This document shows positions 58,336 through 64,000 of a stretch of 64,000 nt of DNA, in pieces. Each line of letters starts with the position of its first letter. Position 1 is the stretch's first letter. The position numbers and the translations under genes are program-made. The notes below the pieces were generated by a model. The model had not been told where the DNA came from. It made no database searches and worked only from the letters and a program-made list of their open reading frames with translations. Source of the DNA: Oxalobacteraceae bacterium OTU3CINTB1 (GTDB taxonomy: Bacteria; Pseudomonadota; Gammaproteobacteria; Burkholderiales; Burkholderiaceae_D); contig CP099652.1 in assembly GCA_024123955.1 (NCBI GenBank), positions 2,666,001 to 2,730,000 on the forward strand, written 5' to 3'.

Positions 58336-59424
58336 CTAGGGCACCACCGTCACGAACAAATACACCGCGAAGATCATCAGCAGCACCGTGCCCTGCATGA
58401 TGGTGGTGCGGCCGCTGCCCAGCGACAGCGAGGTGACGATGATCGACAACAGCAGCAACACGGTCGACTTGACGTCGATGCCCAGGGTCAGGGTCCAGCC
58501 GTTGACCAGCGACACGATCGCCACCGCCGGAATGGTCAGGCCGATGCTGGCCAGCGCCGAGCCGAGCGCCAGGTTCAAACTGGTTTGCAGGCGGTTGGCG
58601 CGCGCCGCCTGATAGGCGGCAATGCCTTCCGGCAGCAGCACCACGGCCGCGATGATGATGCCGACCAGGGCCTTGGGCGCGCCCATCTTCACCACCGCCG
58701 CCTCCAGCGCCGGCGACAGCGATTTGGCCAGCAGCACCACCCCGCCCAGGCACACCAGCAGCAGCGCGCCGCTCCACCAGGCCAGCCTGGCCGGCGGCAC
58801 CGCCGCGTGGTCGTCCGCGCCGCCGCTGGCGGGCAGGAAGTAATCGCGGTGGCGCACCGTCTGCACGAACACGAACGTGCCATACAACACCAGCGAAACC
58901 ACGGCGATGAAAATCAGCTGGCTGCCGCTGTAGAACGGTCCCGGCGTGGTGGTGGTGTAGTTCGGCAGCACCATCGTCAGCACCGAGATCGCCGCCAGCG
59001 TGGTCAGCGCCGCCGACACGCCGCTCAACGTGAAGGTTTGCTCGCCATGGCGGCTGCCGCCGGCCAGCAGGCAGATGCCCACCATGCCGTTGAGGATCAG
59101 CATGACGGCGGCGAACACGGTGTCGCGCGCCAGGCCGGTGGTCTCGGCGCCGCCGGCGATCATCAGCGACACGATCAGCGCCACCTCGATCGCGGTCACC
59201 GCCACCGCCAGCACCAGGGTGCCGTAGGGCTCGCCGATCTTGTGCGCCACCACCTCGGCGTGGAACACCGCAGCCAGCACGCCCCAGAACAGGCCGATGG
59301 CCAGCACCACCAGATAGGCGCCGCCCAGCAGCTCCTGGGCGCCGAGCGCCTTGCCGGCCAGTGCCAGCCAGCCGACCACGGGTCCGGCGATGGCCCAGGC
59401 GGGCAGGGTGGTGGATATTTTCAT
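58336..59424 (-). CDS. Ca2+/H+ antiporter ChaA-like
   Basis: The 362-residue inner-membrane protein has about 11 hydrophobic segments and the two cation-exchanger repeats, with acidic motifs GEPYGTLVLAVAVTAIEVAL and VLLPEGIAAYQAARANRLQT. ChaA exchanges Na+, K+ or Ca2+ for protons at high pH. The central loop is short and Ala/His/Asp-rich (GGADDHAAV). It converges on the binding-protein gene with 3 bases between stops. Confidence 0.9.
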   Translation of the reverse strand: MKISTTLPAWAIAGPVVGWLALAGKALGAQELLGGAYLVVLAIGLFWGVLAAVFHAEVVAHKIGEPYGTLVLAVAVTAIEVALIVSLMIAGGAETTGLARDTVFAAVMLILNGMVGICLLAGGSRHGEQTFTLSGVSAALTTLAAISVLTMVLPNYTTTTPGPFYSGSQLIFIAVVSLVLYGTFVFVQTVRHRDYFLPASGGADDHAAVPPARLAWWSGALLLVCLGGVVLLAKSLSPALEAAVVKMGAPKALVGIIIAAVVLLPEGIAAYQAARANRLQTSLNLALGSALASIGLTIPAVAIVSLVNGWTLTLGIDVKSTVLLLLSIIVTSLSLGSGRTTIMQGTVLLMIFAVYLFVTVVP

Positions 59425-59657
59425 GGGCGGCTCATCGGAAAATGGTGAAGGGAAGGCGGACGATTTATTGCCAGCGCGTTAATTTTACCCGATGAACCAC
59501 TGCGGCACCCGTCCCGGTCGCGTTGGGCATACGGGGACCGTTGTGGCGGAAATGCGCCACTGTGTTCCACAGTCGCCGTGCTGGCGGACTGAACTGCTAT
59601 GATGCGAGCGCACACCCGCCTAGAGGTGTAGCTTTAAGAGACCAGAGACATATCGCA

Positions 59658-60872
59658 ATGCACGATTTCTACAAGAGGGCGCTGATCGCGCTCCTGCTGC
59701 TGGTGGCTGCCGACGCCCTGCTGGCGGGCTTTTTCGTTTATCGGAGCTATCCGACCTTGTCGCTGTTGCCGGGGAAGCAGGACGACGCCCGCTGGCATTA
59801 CCGCACCTACTCGGACCAGGCGACGGCGGGAAGCTCGTCGGTGCGCATGCCGGCGCCGTCGCGCGAGCGCATGCGCTTCGACTTCAAACTGACCGACAAG
59901 GCGCTATTCCCCTACGTCTCCACCGAGCTGGCGCTGGACGACAAGAACGGCAAGCCCGCCCATATGGACTGGTCGAAATACACCACCATCAGTTTCCTGG
60001 CCAAATGCTCGCCGGCCAATACGATGTCGTTGGTCATTTCCACCTATGACGCCAAGGTGTCGACGGTGGGCAAGCCCGAGACCTACCGTTCGCCCGGCAG
60101 CTATTTCTCGTGCAACGGGCAGGGCGTGCCGGTGTCGCTGGACATGACCCGCTTCACGATGCCGCAGTGGTGGTTCGAGCAGATGAAACTGGACTTGTCG
60201 GAGCAGGGCTATACGCTGGACGGCGTGTCGAAACTCGCTTTCGGGACCGCTCCCTTCAGTCGCCGCAACGTCGATTCCTACTTTGAGGTGAGCGAGGTCA
60301 CCTTGCACGGCCGCGATTACCGCTATTTGATCGCGCTGGCGGTGCTCACCCTGGCCAGCTGGCTGGGCTTCGCCGTCTGGTTTTTCCGCGGCCAGGCGCG
60401 TGCGCTGATCGCCAACCGGGATACCCAGATACAAAAGGATTTGCCGCTGGTCGCCTACCGCCAGTTGACCCTGGAGCCGTTCAAGGACAAGGAGAAGGCA
60501 TCGGTATTGCGCTTCATCGCCACCAACTATGCCGACCAGGGGTTGGACCTCGAAGGCGTGGTGGCCGGAACCGGCGCCAACCGCAACAAGGTCAACGAAT
60601 TGCTGAAGGCCGAACTGGGCATGACCTTCACCAGCTACCTGAACAAGCTGCGGCTGACGGAGGCGGCCAGACTGCTGGCCGAGCAAAACAGCGCGGCGGT
60701 GGCGGAAATCGCCTACTCGGTCGGCTACGGCAACGTCTCCTACTTCAACCGGTTGTTCAAGGAGGAATACGGCTGCACGCCGAAAGCCTTCCGTGCCATG
60801 TCCACCCAACAAGACACGACGCCCGCCGGCACGCCGCAAGCCGGCCGCCCCGAACAGAAGGCCGGCGGGTGA
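59658..60872 (+). CDS. Membrane-anchored AraC-type regulator with periplasmic beta-sandwich domain
   Basis: The 404-residue protein has an N-terminal membrane span (ALIALLLLVAADALLAGFFV), a periplasmic domain of about 200 residues that looks like a CBM/CIA30-type beta-sandwich (DWSKYTTISFLAKCSPANTM, LDGVSKLAFGTAPFSRRN), a second span (YLIALAVLTLASWLGFAVWF), and a C-terminal cytoplasmic AraC helix-turn-helix domain (TSYLNKLRLTEAARLLAEQ, VAEIAYSVGYGNVSYFNRLF). It could sense a sugar outside and control genes directly. It ends exactly where the convergent beta-galactosidase gene ends. Confidence 0.85.
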   Translation: MHDFYKRALIALLLLVAADALLAGFFVYRSYPTLSLLPGKQDDARWHYRTYSDQATAGSSSVRMPAPSRERMRFDFKLTDKALFPYVSTELALDDKNGKPAHMDWSKYTTISFLAKCSPANTMSLVISTYDAKVSTVGKPETYRSPGSYFSCNGQGVPVSLDMTRFTMPQWWFEQMKLDLSEQGYTLDGVSKLAFGTAPFSRRNVDSYFEVSEVTLHGRDYRYLIALAVLTLASWLGFAVWFFRGQARALIANRDTQIQKDLPLVAYRQLTLEPFKDKEKASVLRFIATNYADQGLDLEGVVAGTGANRNKVNELLKAELGMTFTSYLNKLRLTEAARLLAEQNSAAVAEIAYSVGYGNVSYFNRLFKEEYGCTPKAFRAMSTQQDTTPAGTPQAGRPEQKAGG

Positions 60873-62999
60873 TTACTTGCCGTCTTCTTCGACGATGGCC
60901 ACTTCCCACGGTGCCAATGTCAGCTTTTCGCCGGCTGCCACGCGCCGTGTCGCCAGCAGCTCGGTGCCGGCCTTGCGCGGGTAGTTGAAGCTGACCTCGG
61001 CGCCGCTGTAGTTGAAGTAGTAGTGCACCGCCCGCTTGAAGGCGTTGGTGCCGCTGCGGGTTTGCACCCCTGGCGGCAACTGCTGGTCCGGTCCCAGCAT
61101 GCCCAGCTCCCGCAGCGACGATTGCAGCACCGCCTTTTGCAGCTTGTCCGACAGATAGGTGCCTTCATACACCACCTTGCCCGCGCCGAACCGGTTGGAC
61201 GTGATGGCCGGCCAGCGGCCGAAGAAGGCATGGTCGTACCAGGCCAGCGCCTTGGCCGTGTCCAGTTGCAGGAATTCGGCCCAGTGCTTGACCTGGTTGT
61301 CGGCGCCCGCCTGGAACGGGTCGCCCTTCAAAGCCAGCGGCTGCGCCAGGTTGGAGAATTCCTGGTAATGGAAGCCGAGCGCCTCGCGCAGCGGGCCCGG
61401 CGCCATGGTCCAGCGCACCGCCGCGTTCTCGTTGACAAAGCCGCTCTTGAAGGTCATCACGACGTGGCCGCCCTTGCGGATGTAGTCGGAGATGCGCTTG
61501 AGCAGCGCGTCGTCGGCCACATACAGCGACGGCACCACCAGCAGTTTGTAGGACGAGAAATCCTCGGTATCGTCGAACACGAAGTCGGTGCCGACATTCA
61601 TGTCGTACAGCTGGCGATGCAGCTGGCGCACCAGAGAACCATAATCGGCCTTGGTACCGCCGCCGCCCCATTGCGATTCCTTGGCGAAGGGCATGTCGTT
61701 GAGGGCGTTGAGCGAGTCGCGGCTCCACAGGATGGCGACGTCGTTCCTGATCTTCATGTTGACCAGGCGCGCGCCGATCTTTTTCAGCTCCTGCCCGGTG
61801 CGGCGCATCTCGGCGTAGGCGCGGTTCGGTTCCAGGTCGTGCGACAGCACGCCTTTCCAGTACGTTTCCTGGTTGGCGTGGACCGACGCCCAGTGCCAGT
61901 ACTCGACCATGTTGGCGCCGTTGGACAGGTGGGTGTAGACATCCTGGCGGAACTGGCCGTCATACGGTGGATACTGGAACGACGAGCTCCAGTCGGTCGT
62001 TTGCGCGTTGGTCTCGGTCACCAGGAAATTGCCGCGCTTGAGCGAGCGCGTGAAGTCGGCGTCGAGGGTTTGGCCGGCGCCGTTGTAGTACTCGCGCGGG
62101 CCCCAGTTGTAGACGTTCACGGCCGGCATGTCGAGCTTGCGCGACACCGCCACCTCGTTGACGTCGCCGTGCATGGAGCCGGCGAAATCGTGGGTGACGA
62201 ACTGGCGCGGCGAGGCGCATTCGCGGATCAGCGCGGTCTGCCATTGCAGGAAGTCGGTCACGCGCATCTGGCCCCAGCGCGACCATTCGAGCTTGTAGCC
62301 GGTGCTCTGGGCGCCGTCCGGGCGCGGCAGGTCCACCCAGCTGTGCAGGTCCTGGCCCCAGTAGTTCAGGAACCAGGCCTTGCTGAGCGCTTCCGGCGTG
62401 CCGAATTTCTTTTCGAGGTAGTGCTGGAAGCGGACGAAGACGTCGTCGTTGGCGGCGCCGTAGGTGCCGGTTTCATTGTCCACCTGCCAGCCGATGACGT
62501 TCGGATTGTCCTTGTAGCGGGTGGCGATTTTGCGGATCAGGCGCTCGGCGTAGAAGCGGTAGGCCGCCGAGTCGGTGTTCATGTTCTGGCGCATGCCGTA
62601 GGTGTTTTGCGCGCCGTTCAACTTGCGGGCCAGGATTTCCGGGTTCTGCTTGGCCATCCAGGCCGGAATCGAATAGGTCGGCGTGCCCATGATGACCTTG
62701 ATCCCGGCTTTGGTCATGGCGTCGATGACGCGGTCCATCCACGCGTACTCGAAGCGGCCGTCCTCCGGCTCCCACAGGCTCCACGTCGATTCGCCCAGGC
62801 GCACCACGTTGAAGCCGGCGGCCTTCATCATCGCCACGTCCTTTTCCAGCCGCTCGTAGGGCATGTACTCGTGGTAGTAGGCGGCGCCGTACAGCACGGT
62901 GGGGAATTCGGGCGGCGTGGCCTGCGCGGCGGCCGGCGCGTGCGGCGCGGCCGCGAGCACGCACGACAGCGCGCAGCAGAGGAGGGTACGTTTCAGCAT
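60873..62999 (-). CDS. GH42 beta-galactosidase, secreted
   Basis: The 708-residue enzyme has a signal peptide (LLCCALSCVLAAAPHAPAAA) and the GH42 barrel: VLYGAAYYHEYMPYERLEKD, acid/base Glu in GWQVDNETGTYG, nucleophile Glu in FLVTETNAQTTDW. A trimerisation-like domain and a C-terminal beta domain follow. It releases galactose from galactans and plant oligosaccharides. Most GH42 enzymes are cytoplasmic, so secretion is worth noting. CAGGAAG precedes ATG 62999. The convergent AraC regulator is its likely functional neighbour. Confidence 0.95.
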   Translation of the reverse strand: MLKRTLLCCALSCVLAAAPHAPAAAQATPPEFPTVLYGAAYYHEYMPYERLEKDVAMMKAAGFNVVRLGESTWSLWEPEDGRFEYAWMDRVIDAMTKAGIKVIMGTPTYSIPAWMAKQNPEILARKLNGAQNTYGMRQNMNTDSAAYRFYAERLIRKIATRYKDNPNVIGWQVDNETGTYGAANDDVFVRFQHYLEKKFGTPEALSKAWFLNYWGQDLHSWVDLPRPDGAQSTGYKLEWSRWGQMRVTDFLQWQTALIRECASPRQFVTHDFAGSMHGDVNEVAVSRKLDMPAVNVYNWGPREYYNGAGQTLDADFTRSLKRGNFLVTETNAQTTDWSSSFQYPPYDGQFRQDVYTHLSNGANMVEYWHWASVHANQETYWKGVLSHDLEPNRAYAEMRRTGQELKKIGARLVNMKIRNDVAILWSRDSLNALNDMPFAKESQWGGGGTKADYGSLVRQLHRQLYDMNVGTDFVFDDTEDFSSYKLLVVPSLYVADDALLKRISDYIRKGGHVVMTFKSGFVNENAAVRWTMAPGPLREALGFHYQEFSNLAQPLALKGDPFQAGADNQVKHWAEFLQLDTAKALAWYDHAFFGRWPAITSNRFGAGKVVYEGTYLSDKLQKAVLQSSLRELGMLGPDQQLPPGVQTRSGTNAFKRAVHYYFNYSGAEVSFNYPRKAGTELLATRRVAAGEKLTLAPWEVAIVEEDGK

Positions 63000-63211
63000 T
63001 CGGTGTCTTCCTGATTTGTTTTATCGATGGCGCTCAACGCGCTAACAAGGCGGGCGCGCGCCTATTGGGCCATGGACGGGCCTGGTGCGCAATTACAAAA
63101 TTCACCGGCGGGCGCAATGATTTGTCGGAACGCGGGCGCTGCGCAATTTCATGTTCCGCATTGACGAATATTGCAATTGCTGCATGGCGGCGCTGATTCC
63201 ACAATGTGTCA

Positions 63212-63282
63212 TCAAACCCGTTTGTGTTTGTCTGCCTCTCCAAAGGCACTTTAGGGGCGGCTTCGGCCGCCCCCTTTTTTTT
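63212..63282 (+). ncRNA. Candidate small RNA
   Basis: TTGCTG (63177-63182) and CACAAT (63200-63205), 17 bases apart, form a plausible promoter. A transcript from about 63212 would be some 70 nt, with a 5-bp hairpin TGCCT/AGGCA (63233-63248) and then the terminator at 63254. It contains no gene, so a regulatory RNA is the simplest reading. It could also be the leader or tail of a lost gene. Confidence 0.35.
63254..63282 (+). terminator. Orphan intrinsic terminator with UUCG loop
   Basis: GGGGCGGC-TTCG-GCCGCCCC is a perfect 8-bp stem with the stable UUCG tetraloop, followed by one C and eight T. No gene on the plus strand lies upstream for more than 2 kb. Confidence 0.9.
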
Positions 63283-63527
63283 CCTACTTAAGCTGCTGGG
63301 GAGGCCCGATACGCCGCTAAACAGCCCGTTCTAGCACTTCTTGCAGAACTTCTCGTACTTTTTGCACCGTATTAGTAATCCTTTTACGGTCGTTAACCGC
63401 GCTCCGGGGCCGGCTATATGCTGGACTCACTTCGCCACGGCTTCGCGCCGGGGGCAGCGAAGGATTTATTGACCGAGGCGCTGCCATAAAGCGCCCGGAT
63501 AAAATCTATAAACCGGAGACAAAGACC

Positions 63528-64000
63528 ATGACTGCGAAAGTACGTCGGATTGCCTTGCTGTTTAATGCGAATAAGAGTTTCGATCGAGAAGTAACCGCCG
63601 GTATTGCCGCCTACCTGGGCAGCACGCGGGCGGCCTGGGACTTGTTCCTGGAAGAAGATTTCCGGCTGCGCCTGTCCGGCATAGAACGCTGGCAGGGCGA
63701 CGGCATCATCGCCGATTTCGACGATCCCGCCGTGGCCGAGGCCTTGTCGCACTGCAGCGTGCCTGTCGTCGGCGTCGGCGGCTCCTACGCCAACCCGGCC
63801 GACTATCCCGTCGGTGTTCCCTACGTTGCAACCGACAATTACAAGCTGATTAAGATGGCGCGCGACCACCTGATCGACGTCGGCCTTTCCCGCTTCGCCA
63901 TGTTCAGCCTGCCCAAGACCAAGGAGAACCGCTGGGCGCAGGAGCGCGAAAACGCCTTCCTCAGCCTGATGCGGCAAGACCGGATGGAAGCCGAGATCTT
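63528..64000 (+). CDS. xylR: XylR-type AraC-family regulator, 3' end outside window
   Basis: The first 157 residues match the periplasmic-binding-like sensor domain of E. coli XylR, the xylose-responsive activator: RIALLFNANKSFDREVTAGI, DLFLEEDFRLRL, DGIIADFDDPAVAEAL, PVVGVGGSYANPADYP, YVATDNYKLI. The C-terminal AraC DNA-binding domain would lie beyond the window. GGAG lies 9 bases before ATG 63528. A xylose or arabinose gene cluster to the right is likely, in line with the hemicellulose enzymes in this window. Confidence 0.92.
   Translation, partial: MTAKVRRIALLFNANKSFDREVTAGIAAYLGSTRAAWDLFLEEDFRLRLSGIERWQGDGIIADFDDPAVAEALSHCSVPVVGVGGSYANPADYPVGVPYVATDNYKLIKMARDHLIDVGLSRFAMFSLPKTKENRWAQERENAFLSLMRQDRMEAEI

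Larger units (their letters stand above)
63000..63527. other. 528-bp gap between beta-galactosidase and xylR
   Basis: No protein gene is seen on either strand. From left to right it holds the beta-galactosidase leader (minus strand), a candidate small RNA ending at a perfect terminator (63212-63282), and the xylR upstream region with GGAG at 63516. Confidence 0.6.

Noticed and set aside
61023..63014. Frame of 663 codons opposite the GH42 gene
   Set aside because: An antisense shadow; the GH42 protein has catalytic residues and a signal peptide.

Overview
The window looks like part of a chromosome from a GC-rich betaproteobacterium of the Oxalobacteraceae (Massilia/Duganella/Janthinobacterium group). 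The evidence is gene order and protein style: yceD-rpmF-plsX-fabH-fabD-fabG-acpP-fabF-ygfX-rpoE-rseA-mucD and lepA-lepB-DUF4845-rnc-era-recO-pdxJ-acpS are classic Burkholderiales arrangements. A recurring palindromic repeat (CACGTAGGGCGGATTA... units) sits between genes at six places.

Layout. 1-7.3 kb: the end of a DUF2804 gene, a broken Pat-type acetyltransferase gene, a hypothetical protein, a DUF349 protein and moaE. 7.3-16 kb: clpB, an AraC regulator divergent from an MFS transporter, rraA, a small two-gene unit of unknown function, rlmJ and an EAL/HDOD signalling protein. 16-17.6 kb: a small accessory patch made of a split repeat pair, an inverted-repeat-bounded cassette with a small membrane protein, a gene stump and a HigBA-type module whose toxin has lost its core. 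17.6-39.7 kb: the housekeeping core (methylase, Maf, fatty-acid/phospholipid synthesis, sigma-E operon, LepA, signal peptidase, RNase III, Era, RecO, PdxJ, AcpS, UvrC, PgsA). 39.8-40.4 kb: four identical tRNA-Gly genes and one tRNA-Cys. 40.4-43 kb: a Phd-type antitoxin with a truncated VapC toxin, then a secreted GH51 arabinofuranosidase. 43-51.5 kb: an accessory block of regulators (LysR, MarR, AraC, TetR), two alpha/beta hydrolases, two NTF2-like proteins, a glutathione transferase, an orphan promoter region and an apparently intact MazEF pair. 51.6-64 kb: a beta-propeller sensor kinase with its NarL-type regulator, a LysR, a diguanylate cyclase, a periplasmic binding protein, a Ca2+/H+ antiporter, a membrane-anchored AraC regulator next to a secreted GH42 beta-galactosidase, a candidate small RNA and the start of xylR.

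How the genes work together. The fab/plsX/acpP genes supply acyl chains that AcpS and PgsA (both in the window) serve through ACP activation and phosphatidylglycerol synthesis. rpoE has a sigma-E-like promoter inside the end of the preceding gene and is followed by a shortened anti-sigma gene and a DegQ/MucD protease, with no rseB between them. In the 44.8-49.9 kb block, two different palindromes recur in front of separate genes. An 18-bp palindrome occurs at a hydrolase gene and twice in the GST/TetR divergent region. A 16-bp palindrome occurs upstream of MarR and of an NTF2-like gene. Each suggests a small local regulon.

The most unusual theme is repeated local gene loss: two deletions in the acetyltransferase gene, one in HigB, a truncated VapC, a shortened RseA without RseB, and a promoter region with operators and a ribosome binding site but no gene. 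All functional calls come from reading the sequence and from knowledge of the families; no search was run.
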